A DNA stretch of 50,184 nucleotides from Porogramme epimiltina (taxonomy: Eukaryota > Basidiomycota > Agaricomycetes > Polyporales > Polyporaceae), in NCBI GenBank assembly GCA_900155495.1, contig FTLJ01000134.1:1-50184 (forward strand). The letters run 5' to 3'. Shown piece by piece: positions 21,796-32,871 of the stretch; positions within the stretch are counted from its first letter, which is position 1, and each line of letters begins with the position of its first letter. The notes under the pieces were generated by a model. That model made no database searches. It was not told where the DNA came from and saw only the letters and a list, made by a program, of their open reading frames with translations. The translations under genes were made by a program, and so were the position numbers.

Positions 21796-24133
21796 TCAAT
21801 CAGAGCGATTGTGGTCGGTCCTATGCCCCGCCCACCTCTGCACCAGGTCATGCAGGCCCACCTCCACCTCGATCTGCAAGAACACACGGCATCTCATCAG
21901 CTTCCGAGGTGGGGCCCACAACGAGCGGATCGTCAGGGAAGGAGGCGAGACACACACCTCGCGCTTCAGCGCTGCGTCCGCGCGCGCGGCGTCGGACCCG
22001 AACACGGCGTCGATCTCCTCCAGCGCGACGCCGCCCGTTTCGGGCACGCAGCGCGTCGCCCACGCGTACCCCGCCGCGCACGCAGCGGCGAAGACGGCGA
22101 ACGTGCCCGCCGGGGAGCGCTCGAGGAGCACGGGCGTGAGGAGGCCGATGAGGACTGTGTGTTTTCGAGTAAGAGTAGGTCACGGATGAGAACAAGCCGG
22201 GTGAAGATGGGCGCACAATTGTTCAGCCAGTTAGACGCGGTCGCGAGCGCAACGCCGTGCGCGCGCGCGGAGAGCGGGAACACCTCAGCGGGGAGGATCC
22301 ACCCGATGGGGCCGTAGCTCATCCCGTACGCCGCGGTGAATGCGTAGACGCACGCGAGCGCCGCACGCGCTGCGCCGGGGTGCTCGGCCCACGACGCGCT
22401 GTAGACCACGACGAGCGCGGCGATGAGCGCGTGCGCGAGGCACATCGCGAGCGAACCGTAGCGGAGGAGCGGGCGCCGGCCTGCGTTTTGAGAGGTGGCG
22501 TGGAAAGGGCGGCGTCAGAGAGGGATGCATGGAGGGACAGAGACAGGACTCACCCAGGCGGTCAATGTATGCGATGGCAGGGAGCACGGCGAGGAACTGG
22601 ACGATGCCGACGCCGCCGGCGGACACTAGTGTAGCTGCGTCACCCTCGAGCCCAAGCGAGCGCATGAGGGTGGGGCCATAGTACAACAGCGCGTTGATTC
22701 CGCTCCACTCTGTATATGCGTGGCGGCGAGAAGGCATGTTAGTACGCGTTCGTGGAGAGATGTTGGGGAGGGAGATGCCGAACGTTGAAAGAACATCATG
22801 AGTACCCCAATGAGTGTGCGCGGGCGCAGTTTAGGGCCGAAGAGGCGGCGCCAGGCGTGCAGCTCTGCGCGGAAGGAACCGACTTTGTGCGCGCGGGGCG
22901 CGTCGCTTCCGGCGCTTTGAGCGATGACAGCAGCCTCCACCTGCATCTCGAGGAGCTCAATCTATACGTGGTGCGGTGTTCAATGCGGGTGGACGCTACG
23001 TGGGGAGAAATGAACACACCTGAAGCAAAGGATCCGTCATGCGTTCCTCAGGAGATCGTAGGCGAAGCTTTGCGAGAGAAACGAGAGCCTCCTCGTTACG
23101 CCCCTGTGAAACAAGCAGACGAGGAGAAGGCGGAAGGGCGAGGCACCCTAGCCCAAGAAGAATACCGGGTATGAGCTGGATGCCAAGCGGGATTCGCCAC
23201 GATGCAGAACCCTCGACTGTACGCAGCTAGATGTATTGGTGTCTCAGAAGACGACGGACAGAGAAGATACACGCACAGTCACGAGTGAAGAAACCTGTCC
23301 AGAATCCCAGGACAGCGCCGAGCACGATAGCGAATTGCTCAAGTGCCATTAGGGAGCCTCGTACTTCGGGAGGGCTAATCTCGGCCATGTACAAAGGAGA
23401 GAGCATGCTAATAGAGTCCAGGCGTTGACTGTATGCACGAGTGATGTAGAGGATAGGGCTTACCTTAGTGCTCCAACTCCTACCCCTCCGATACATCTCC
23501 CAACGATGAGATGTGTGGTGCTCTGTGCGGCGAATTGGAACCCTGAGCCGATGCAGAAGATAGCTGAGAGAGGTCGTTGGTCACGCTTTCGGGGGGACAG
23601 AGGACGTGATACTCACCGCATGCAGTGAATATGGACTGCCTCCGCGTGTACTTGTCCGCAAACACGCCAGCCATCAATGCGCCCACCAAAGAGCCTAGCT
23701 CTAATACCGCCGCTGCATTGTCACGGCAGTTCGTGGTCAATGTTTACGCATATAGACAGGTGCAGTGTGGTACGCACTCATCAGTCCTGTGTCCCATGCA
23801 CTTAGATGCCACCTGTCCACAAAGTCCTTCATAACGAGCACGTTTGCGATCACGCCTTGGTCGTAACCGAACGTGAGGCCGCCGATGGAGGCAAATATGG
23901 CGCAACCAAGAGCGTAGTAGTTGTGCAGGAGCCCCGCGATGCCTCTTGGACCATAAGCATATGTATAGCTTGTTCCATCTGGATGTACATGGAGGACACC
24001 TCCGTGAGGAATGTCCTGACGAGGGGTGGATTCTGCCTCCGCTGCTAAAGGAACGTATCCTCCTCGGTTTCTGCCTGTCTATAGCAGTTGTCATTGTGGG
24101 AAGTCTGCATAACTGCTCGTTCACACATACCAT
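21796..24133 (-). CDS. MFS sugar transporter (hexose-transporter type)
   Basis: A multi-exon major-facilitator gene, about eight or nine exons. Exon 1 is only the ATG (24133-24131), followed by a 52-base intron; exon 2 (24078-23778) continues TGRNRGGYVPLAAEAESTP and includes HPDGTSYTYAYGPRGIAGLL, IGGLTFGYDQGVIANVLVMK. Later exons give LELGSLVGALMAGVFADKYT with RRQ (A-loop), VGRCIGGVGVGAL, SPLYMAEISPPEVRGSLMAL, SASWRIPLGIQLIPGILLGL with PPSPRLL, EWSGINALLYYGPTLM, MSYGPIGWILPAEVFPLSAR, NWLNN and finally RCVPETGGVALEEIDAVFG. These are the sugar-porter signatures (R-x-G-R-R-like loops, PESPR, PETKG), so proton-coupled uptake of a hexose or similar sugar across the plasma membrane is likely; the substrate cannot be read off. 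The last exon (21873-21796) encodes HDLVQRWAGHRTDHNRSD. It is divergent from the gene at 24.7 kb. Confidence 0.9.
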
Positions 24134-24707
24134 TCGACTCTACCTCACATACATTCCCTGGCGTTGTGCTGGTATTGTGTTTCCGTCGTCGCAAGGGCTG
24201 TGGGCGCAGCAGCGTGGGTCACGAAACAGTCTAGTCGTCTGAAGTCTAGATAGAGAAAGGAGAGTCTAGCAAAGTCAGATAAAGAAGGCGAGCGTGTGAG
24301 GGATTAAAAGCAACGATTGAGTGTATTGTGGATAGGAGAAACGAGCAACTCCGTTGGACTGGAGACTGGCGAGCCGTTGCGGATGGCGTCACGAGCCGAC
24401 TGGGCGGTCCGGTCTGGCCGGGAGGAGGCGAGTGCGACAAGCCGGCTGGGCACGCTCGTCCTCTTGGCAGCCACCTCGACCCCGTCTCTCCCCTCCTCCC
24501 CCCCACCTTCCCTCCGTCTCACGATCTGGACGACCCTCACGCAGCCACATACACCTCATGACGCTGTAACCTTCTTCCGCACCCCAACGATAAGCCCGCA
24601 CCGAACGCTCGGCGGCATTTAGGCGGCCTCAAGCAAGCCTCAGCCCCCTCACGGATCCTCCAACTCGATCACAGCTCACACCGCAATCACGCCTTCTCGA
24701 CTCGAAG
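24134..24707. promoter_or_regulatory. divergent (bidirectional) promoter region
   Basis: 574 bases between the start codons of the MFS transporter (-) and the membrane protein (+). A long pyrimidine-rich stretch at about 24478-24520 lies 5' of the plus-strand gene, of the kind common near fungal transcription starts. No protein-coding signal. The regulatory role is inferred from position. Confidence 0.5.
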
Positions 24708-27545
24708 ATGGATTGGCATACACTTTTCTACGTCCTTTTGGCCCTTGTGTCTCATGCACTGGGTCAAACGACGGACAATACCACAGACGACGGGTGAGTT
24801 ACGTCTCCTTTCCGAATCTGGCATCGGGCAGGAGCGGGAGCGGGGTCAAACCGTCGACGGGACAGTCGAGTGCTGTTCGTGCCCGCAATTTCCGTACGGG
24901 CGCATGCAGAGCTGCTCTCCAAGCGGACGCTCGATAGGACGATCCATGTGGGGTTCGTCCAGAGCCAATCGTCCGAACCCCCAGGCCAACATAGCATCTG
25001 CGTGGCTGTAGTGGATGACATTTCCCCCTTGTTCTGTTCGAGGGCCGTCAGGACGACTTCACGCTGTGTATACTTTGAAGAGCAGGCGAGGTCTTTAATT
25101 CCGTGATCTCGTCTTGACGCTACGGCATCTTGCCGGCTCGTACGCCACGCCACGGATCGAACGCAGGTGGCCACGGGCACACCCGTGAGCTGCGGTCGAT
25201 CTTGGCTGTCAACTGAAACCATAATGTCTCTACGCGGTGCCTTTACAAGTCCCAACTGCGTGCAAGGCATTGTGGACTAGTATTCACGGTACTTTGCACG
25301 ATGCACAAGAACAGTTCCCCATGCGAGTGGAGTTGTCCCCGCACAGATCCTTCGAAACGAAAGCATACATTGTTCATCCCTTTGGCCCAATTTCTCCTTG
25401 GGCCGTGTCTCGCAATCTCTCAGCGGGCTTTGGGACACTGAGATCTAATTCCACTTCATACCACCACCACTCCCCCACGACGTCAATTGCTGCGCAATCC
25501 TTTCCGTCTATGCGAAAGGTCTGAACACTGGCAGCGGCAGGGGTAAAATTTTCGTCTAACCAAAAGCACGGAAATACCCTCTTGAGGACCTCGCCTGGCC
25601 CCACCTCTTCTGCCCGCCCTTTCCCGTTAGATGCCGTACGCTGGGCGTGAGACCCACGGAACCTCATGTCTAAACTGTATTCACCGCTCGTTCACCTGAC
25701 ATGAACGGCGAAGCTCCCCCGTTGACCTTTCAGCGAAGAAGTCGTCTTATTTTCGTTAATGGCGACTTCATTACGACTTCAGGTCTCCAGCAGAAATAAC
25801 TGACCTCTTATTTTTAGGAGTTTCGCCTTCGACCCAATCTTAGCACATCGCCCAGGATTCGCTCGGTCACTTCCCATCCAGATTCTACTCCTCGGCATAA
25901 CGATGACGCTCGTTGTCGTCCTAATCATACACCTCATATTCACTGCGCAATACCACTGGCCTCTCGCCCCCGTCAACTATGTCCTCCAGATGTCGGCCGT
26001 GACGACCCTACTTATATCATGCATCGCCACTCTGCACGTCGTCCTGTCTAGCACAGTCGTTCAGAGCATGCGGTGGCCGTACATGCTTGATTACATCGCT
26101 GTCGATACCCCACCTTCCACGGACTCCGGCGGTACCTGGGAAATGGGAGAACTGGTGGCCTGGCTCCTTATGAATGCAACGACTTCGGGCCTCATCCAGG
26201 TATGCCCGTCTTACGTGTCTGCGATCACATGCTAACCCCTCCCCAGATAACTCACATCCAATTCCTCACACTCCTCTTCCCTTCGACCCTCGAACGCCGC
26301 CTCATCTTCTGCCTCCTCGGCCCGCTCGCGATTGTGTCGTCGATTATGCAAGTCCTGCGCATCCACGAGGACGGGCAGCTGGTCAAGGTCGCATCCGCCG
26401 TGCAAAACGTCTGCAATGCGACGCTCTCCCTCCTCTTCACCGCGTCCCTATTCCTCTGGGGCTGCATCATCAACCGCCGGGACGCATGGCGCACGGACGG
26501 CGGGACGGCGGCGTTCGGAATTGGCGCGCTCACGCTCGCGCTGATCTCGACGGCGCTCACGTTCCTCTACATCCCGCAGCGCGACCAGTACCCGTGGATG
26601 CCGGGCCTCATGTGGGCCGTCATCCTCTGGCAGTCCTTCCTCGGCTGGTGGTGGTGGGTCGGCGCGGGCATGGGCGTCGGCGAGATCGAGGATCTCCTCC
26701 GGCGCGAGGAGAAGCGCCAGGCGAAGCGCAGGCTCAAGCTCGCGAAGCGCAAGTCCCGCCGCGAGCGCGCGCAGACCCTCTGGAAGGGTATGACCGGCGC
26801 GTTCACCGGCGCGGGCGGCAAGGCGCAGTCCGCTCCCGCATCTGCGGATGGGCCTGGTGCGGGCCCAGGTCCCGATACGGCGGCGGACGACGACGACGGG
26901 CACTCGTCCGACAGCACGCAGGTTGGGGACGAGCACACGCACCCGCACGACGCATACCGCGCGCACGTGGAGGTGCGCGCCGCGACGTCAGACGGGAGCA
27001 GCTCCTCGGGCAGCCACGCCGGCGGAGGGCGCGTCGCGCGCTTCCTGGGGCAAAACCGCGCGGGGCGCGTCCTGTACGGGTGGTACCTCGGCCTGCGGCA
27101 CGCGCACCTCACCGCAGCGCACGAGCAGGCGGTCGAGCGCGTGGAGCGGATCAACCAAGCGTACGGGCCGGAGGCGCACGAGGATGGGGGGTCGCCAACG
27201 GTGTTTGGGTGGGGGCTCGGGAGCTTTGGGATCAGGCGGCACCAGAGGCGGCGGAGGGAGCGGGAGGAGCGGGAGGAGGCGGTGCAGAAGGAGTACGAGA
27301 TGGACGAGTTCGACAGGGCGTCGGACGCGGACGCGGAGACCGAGGGGGAGGGAAGGCGTGAAGGCAGTGCAGGAGCCGTGGAGGGCGAGGGCGAGATGCG
27401 GGCTCGGAGGCGGATCACGCGGCGGGCGTCGTCAAGTGGACGGCATCCGAGGTTGGAGGACGAGAGCCACCGGCCATCATCTGTGTGGTGGTGGGGTCCT
27501 TTGCAAAGGTGGAGGCTGCAGGACTCCACGGATTATCGGTCATGA
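24708..27545 (+). CDS. conserved multi-pass membrane protein, function unknown
   Basis: Three exons, 24708-24793, 25818-26199 and 26247-27545, give 588 residues with consistent phases. It starts with a signal peptide (MDWHTLFYVLLALVSHALGQ). Helices follow around IQILLLGITMTLVVVLIIHL, LQMSAVTTLLISCIATLHVV, ITHIQFLTLLFPSTLERRLI with ILLG-type segments, ATLSLLFTASLFLWGCIINR, GTAAFGIGALTLALISTALT and MWAVILWQSFLGWWWWVGAG. The second half is hydrophilic: a basic run (RREEKRQAKRRLKLAKRKSR), an acidic patch, and Arg/Glu-rich coiled sequence, so probably cytoplasmic. Similar proteins are common in Agaricomycetes as hypothetical proteins; I know no domain name. Intron 1 is 1,024 bases, roughly twenty times its intron 2 (47 bases). 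Confidence 0.85.
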
Positions 27546-28136
27546 CGGTCTGTGCAATGTTCGATTGAACTGGTTTAGGATCTGTCGTAAGTGGCTAGTT
27601 CGTTGCATAGATTGATGTTCTGATGTGCTATCAATCAGCTTTGTATACTTGGTTGCCTCTTGTTGTACAACACTAGTGAATCGTCTTTGATTCTCTTCCA
27701 CTCGGACATCTTGATATTTGTGTATGCCACACGCTGCGTCAGTATTCGGCCTCAAATTTCTCATGGGAAACGCCGTTGGGTCGGGCTTCGGGGTATGTCG
27801 CAATCAGAATGAGCGTCAACTGGACCACATCCTAATCTCGCACACTAGGCCCTACTGACAGAGTTTGAAATTCCCAAGGATGGCGATGATATAAGGATGC
27901 GTGGCGAGCGGTGTTGCTCCCCAAAGCCAGGTATTTCTTTCCTTCGACCCTCACAATTGACTCTAAGAGCGCAAGTTTAACTTATACTCTTCGGCTTCAG
28001 ATTGTCTCTCCTTGTCTAAGGTCGTCGGCGTTAACTTACTCGAACTATTAATAACTCAACATCTCGTAGTGAGGCACATTTCGTTCTAGTACGTGCGACG
28101 AAGTAATCTAACTCTAGGATCTATTTAGGCAGGAGG
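27546..28136. other. intergenic, upstream of HET gene 3
   Basis: About 590 bases, AT-richer than the genes on either side, with no coding signal. It should contain the 3' end of the upstream gene and the HET gene 3 promoter. Confidence 0.5.
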
Positions 28137-30279
28137 ATGTGGCTCCTCAGCACAGATCATGCAGAGCTGCGCTATTTTCAGACCCCTGCGGACGTCCCAG
28201 GAGGCTACGCTATCCTCTCGCACGTATGGCAAGACTATGAGCAGACATTCCAAGACGTCAAGTCTCTCGCCGAATCTGGATCATCACGTGAAAATCAACA
28301 AGTCGTCCCAAGAGATTACGTATCTTCGAAGATTCAGAACTGCTGCCTCCTCGCCGAAGCCCAAGGTTTCAAGTGGGTGTGGATAGACACTTGCTGTATA
28401 GACAAAACAAGCAGTGCAGACCTCTCTGAAGCTATCAACTCCATGTACACCTGGTATGCTCAAGCGGCGGTGTGCTACGCGTACTTGCACGATGTACCAG
28501 GAGGCCTATCAGACTCGACTACCGCAGCCCCCGGCTCCGCATTCAGACGAAGCAAGTGGTTCACTCGTGGCTGGACGCTTCAAGAGCTCCTCGCGCCGCG
28601 ATGCGTTATATTCCTCGCACAGGATTGGACCTCTCTTGGGACGAAGGCCACATGGTCCGGGCTTCTCGAGGACATTACGGGCGTCGACAGGGACGTCCTC
28701 ACATTCGACCGCGAGCTTCATGATGTTAGTGTCGCGCGCCGCATGTCGTGGGCTGCGCACCGGCAAACGACGCGTGTCGAGGACGAGGCATACGCGCTCA
28801 TGGGCGTCTTCGACGTGAACATGCCCACCATATACGGGGAGGGTCGCCAGGCGTTCCGGAGGCTCCAAGAGGAAATCATGAAGCAGTCATCCGACCAGAG
28901 CCTCTTCGCGTGGGGACCGATGGCGTCAATGAACGACCTCTTGTTCGACTCGAAAGCTCGGGAGCCAGACGTGAACGATAAGGACAGCTACCTCCTGGCC
29001 CCAGCTCCGGCGGCGTTCGCCAACTCTGCCAACATTGTGCCCGTGTCGATGAAGACCGCGGCTAGAGCTGCAGTAGAGGTGTTTCAGCGCCCATCTAGGA
29101 GGCGTCTCAGTCTGACGGTATGCCCATTGACATCTCTTTGTACATTGCGAGTCATTCTGACAGCTCTTATAGAGGTCGGTGAAGAGTATGGTGGTCTCAT
29201 CCAACACCCCATCTATCCCGCTCAAAGTACCCGAGTTCGCTGTCACAAGTCATGGCGTCCGCATGAACCTTCTCGTTGTCGAACTCCCGGACGCCTCGGA
29301 ACTGTCCATCGCCGTACTCGCTTGTCAAGACACGTCGGATGGAAGCTTCATTGGAATCCTTCTCTTGCCGAGCCCCGGGCATATCGAAACCGAGCTTCGT
29401 CAGTTTCACGTCGCAATATCGGAGTCACAGTCCGCACGCATGCCCTGGCTCTACCATCAGCCGTATCGTCTCCTTCGCATCCGCACAGATGTGGACACCC
29501 CCTCTATCCGCGACAAGCGCCCTACGATGTCGTGGAAGAACGTCTACGTCGCTCATCGATACTTCCCACGCCGGCCCCAGATCAACCCTGGCGGGACGGT
29601 TGTCGTTCACTTTCCTCACTGGCTTATCAAGGAGCTGCGCGACCTCGGCTTCACTCCAAACAGACATGACGCTGAGAAAGTGGGCTGGGATGAGGAAGTC
29701 GCCGCGGCGTGGAGCAAGCTCTGGACGCGGGGCGCGAAACGAGGACCTGTCGTCTTCTCCAATCCCTTCACGAAAGAAGGGTTCCGGATCGAGTTCGACC
29801 AGTGCAAGGACGCATTGTGGGCGAACCTCGCGATCTCCACCCCGGACCGGACCAGCGACCCCCTCGACTTCGCATCCGAACCACGCAAGGAGGGCGGCGC
29901 GTGCGAAGCTGTGTTCCCTCTCACCGGCGCGCTTGACCCGGAGTGCTCGACGCACCATGTCGATCAATGGCCGGGTAAGAGCAAGACATTCGGCGACACA
30001 GCAAGGAATGTGCGAATGACGTTCAGTCGGTGGCCACACCCTACGCGTATAGCATACCTGGTGGATCTCCGCCTCGGGGGTACTGTTTATAGACCCTCAT
30101 GGATGCAGCGGTCGTTCTCCAAGACATCCAAGTCTACCTTGACGAGAGCGGTAATGGTACCCCCTACGCCTGCTGGAACCCGCAATCTAAGACATCTCTC
30201 TAAATGCGCGGTTCCGATCAATATCAATAGGACTTTTCACTATTACTGTAGAGTCTTGTTTAGTATATGTGCTTTATAA
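28137..30279 (+). CDS. HET-domain protein 3
   Basis: Predicted 695 residues from exons 28137-29117 and 29173-30279, with a 55-base phase-0 intron. Exon 1 is 327 codons, the same length as in HET gene 1. HET motifs: GGYAILSHVW, WVWIDTCCIDKTSSADLSEA, RRSKWFTRGWTLQELLAP, then ARRMSWAAHRQTTRVEDEAY and MPTIYGEGRQAFRRLQEEIM with SLFAWG. Exon 2 has VPEFAVTSHGVRMNLLVVEL, which corresponds to the IPTF..TPYG start of the shared C-terminal region in the paralogues, and HHVDQWPGKSKTFGD. It is followed in tandem by HET gene 4, 464 bases away. All invariant HET residues seem present, so it may be active; the biological role is inferred. Confidence 0.9.
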
Positions 30280-30743
30280 TAATAGGGCGCCTTTCCTCAG
30301 TAGGCGCCCGTCTACGTCATACTTATCTTGTCCTCTCATATTCCGCTGCACGGCGAGCCTCATACCTGATGGATATTGTTGGTTGTAATGTTACTTAAAA
30401 CTTACTCATCTGCACCACATACCCGATACAACCTCGTAAACACGACCTGTAGCACGCAAGGCGCACAAAGGGGTCACATATCGTTTGATCATCCACTCGG
30501 ATTCTATCAGCGCAGTTTCTCTAGCCTTGTTTGTAATTAAGCCGCTCGTGAGTGGCACTCTTGATCATAGCCTATCCAACCTTAACGCAGACCCAGATCC
30601 ACTACAAGCTCCCTGAACAAGAGTCTGTGGTTGAATATTCTACCCAGTCTGGTACGTTGACTCGATCATTGGCGGAGGAACGTCTAAGTCGAGCCGCCGA
30701 TACGGACACAATGATCTAATAACTTCGCGTTTACAGGAATCCG
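30280..30743. other. spacer between tandem HET genes
   Basis: 464 bases between the stop of HET gene 3 and the start of HET gene 4. No coding signal; it must contain the terminator of the first and promoter of the second. Confidence 0.6.
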
Positions 30744-32625
30744 ATGTGGCTTCTCAGCACCGACAGAGCTGAGCTGAAATTATTTGCCTCACCGGACCAA
30801 GTACCCGGCGGATACGCCGTTTTGTCCCATGTCTGGGACGAATCAGACGCATTCACGTTCCAACATGTTCAGACGCTGAAGGACCAGTCTGCCATCCTCG
30901 GTGCCAACAACCCACGCGATATCATGACCCCAAGGGTTCGTGACTGCTGCATCCTCGCAGAAAGTCACGGACACAAATGGCTCTGGACCGATATGTGCTG
31001 CATCAACCGGGAAAGCAGCGCCGAGCTCTCCGAGGCGATCAATTCCATGTCTCTCTACTACTCCCTCTCTTCAATCTGCTACGCTCACCTCCAGGACGTT
31101 CCGGGAGGATACTTCTCTGAGGTCTATCTCCAAATGCCTAACTCACCATTCCGCAGCAGCATTTGGCACCAACGCCTTTGGACTCTCCAGGCCCTAGTCG
31201 TACCCCACCTCGTCCTGTTCCTGTCACAAGACTGGAAGGCGATCGGAACTAAGGCCGAACTATCTGCCCTCCTCAGTGATATATCCGGCGTCCCCGCAGA
31301 CGTACTTCGGATGGAGAAGGACTTCAACACTGTCAGTCTCGCTCGGCGGATGTCGTGGGCTGCTCGACGCACGAGCACGCGAACGGAGGACGAGGCGTAC
31401 GCTCTCATGGGCATCTTCGGAGTCAACATGCCCGTATGCTACGGAGAGGGTCGCGAGGCCTTCCATCGTCTTCAAGAAGAGATCATGAGGCGCAGTGTCG
31501 ACACGTCGCTCTTCGCGTGGGGATCGGGCGCATCGGATACGACTGTGGACATCCACTCACCTCCTTCGCTCTCTTCCGCGTCTTGCAGCCTCCACGAGGA
31601 CGATTCTTGCTACCTCCTGGCCTCTTCTCCCTCCCAGTTTGCAGACTGCTGCAATATAGACTGCAAAAGTCCATGGGCGCGGCCTTCTTCTGTAAGTAGC
31701 CTCGTCGTAAAAAGCCATGTTCGTTCTCACGAATTAACAGGAATCCACTGAAATTACGATGCATGTCGACTCCCCATCTACCGAGGGTGTGCGCATCCCA
31801 ACCTTCACGAACACGCCCTACGGCTTCTATTCTCGCCTTCCCATACTCCAAACGCCCTCTGGGCCCGTCGCAGTTCTCTTCTCGTCCATCGGCGACGAGC
31901 CTCTAGGTCTCGCCCTCCGCGCTTGTCCCGAAGCCATCGATCCCACGCTCCCTCTATACCATACCTCCCAACCCGACTCCCGCCTAGTGCGTATAGGCTC
32001 AATACTACAACACAGGGCAGTGACCGCCCAAGATCTCAAGAGCGTCTACTTCGCGCACCGCCCAAAACGCCGCGCAGACCCCTTTCCCCGCGCTCTCGCG
32101 CTCATCAACGGCGGGATCTTCGCCCCCTTCCGCATCCCCGAGGCCCACCTCCGCGCGCTCGGCCGCGACCACAGCGTGCAGGTCCTCCGCGTCACAGACG
32201 CCCCCTTCCCATGGACGGGCACGCCCCCCGTCGCGCTGGCCCTAGAAAGCTCCGTGATGCCCGCGCGCAAGTACTTCTGGGTCATCACCCTCGGCCGGTG
32301 CACCGTCGGCGCAGAGACGAGCGTGCAGCGCCCGGGCGCGCACTGGGCGACGATGCAGCAGTGCAACTACCAGTACAACGCGCTCCCCGACGCGCCGCCG
32401 ATGCCGAGCCACTCCTGCCAGAGCGACCACATCTCGGGGTGGGCGGACGGGCGGAAGACGTTCAAGGCGTACTACCCCGGGTGGATCCCCGTCATCCTCT
32501 CGTTCACGCCGTGCAGGATGAATCCGACTGGGGAGACGCTCGTGCTGAACCTCGAGTTCCGCCCGCCCGTGCGTTCGGGGTCGTACTGTCTACCGCAAAG
32601 TGGACAAAATGTGGCGACCGCGTAG
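30744..32625 (+). CDS. HET-domain protein 4, divergent motifs
   Basis: Predicted 610 residues from exons 30744-31691 and 31741-32625 (49-base phase-0 intron). The start MWLLSTDRAELKLF and GGYAVLSHVWDESDAF are typical. The second HET motif reads WLWTDMCCINRESSAELSEA, where the paralogues have (C)CIDKTSS; the third reads WHQRLWTLQALVVP where they have RGWTLQEL. The loss of the Asp-Lys pair, the Gly and the Glu at the most conserved HET positions suggests altered or lost HET activity, although the frame is fully open. Downstream segments ARRMSWAARRTSTRTEDEAY and YGEGREAFHRLQEEIMRRS are intact. Exon 2 shows the shared C-terminal region (QSDHISGWADGRKTF, ILSFTPCRMNPTGETLVLNL). It is convergent with family copy A, whose stop is about 250 bases away. 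Confidence 0.88.
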
Positions 32626-32693
32626 CACGACTGCCGTCGACGGTCGCATATAGGCCGTACTTATGTCGCTATAGGGAATGAGGATAGGGGGAA

Positions 32694-32871
32694 AGAAACT
32701 TCGCATCTAAGAGGTAATCTACTAGATACACAAACGTCATGTAAACGGGTCCGAAAGATATCGAGTCGAGTCCGTAAATGATTCAGTACATAAAATGAGC
32801 GTGGGTGGCATTAAGGTAAGAAAGATCAGAGACTGAGATCGGAGGATACGATACCCATAAGAATGGACGAT
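32694..32871 (-). repeat. duplicated 3' flank of family copy A
   Basis: On the minus strand, the bases after the copy A stop match the bases after the copy B stop (43898-44075) nearly base for base, including CTTATGGGTATCGTATCC, CCACCCACGCTCATTTTATG and CTCTTAGATGCGAAGTTTCT. The match stops near 32694, only about 70 bases from the end of HET gene 4. It marks one edge of the duplicated unit. Confidence 0.85.

Noticed and set aside
25374..25667. Minus-strand frame inside the 1-kb intron, considered as a nested gene
   Set aside because: 97 codons, no domain, no convincing start context or conservation evidence.
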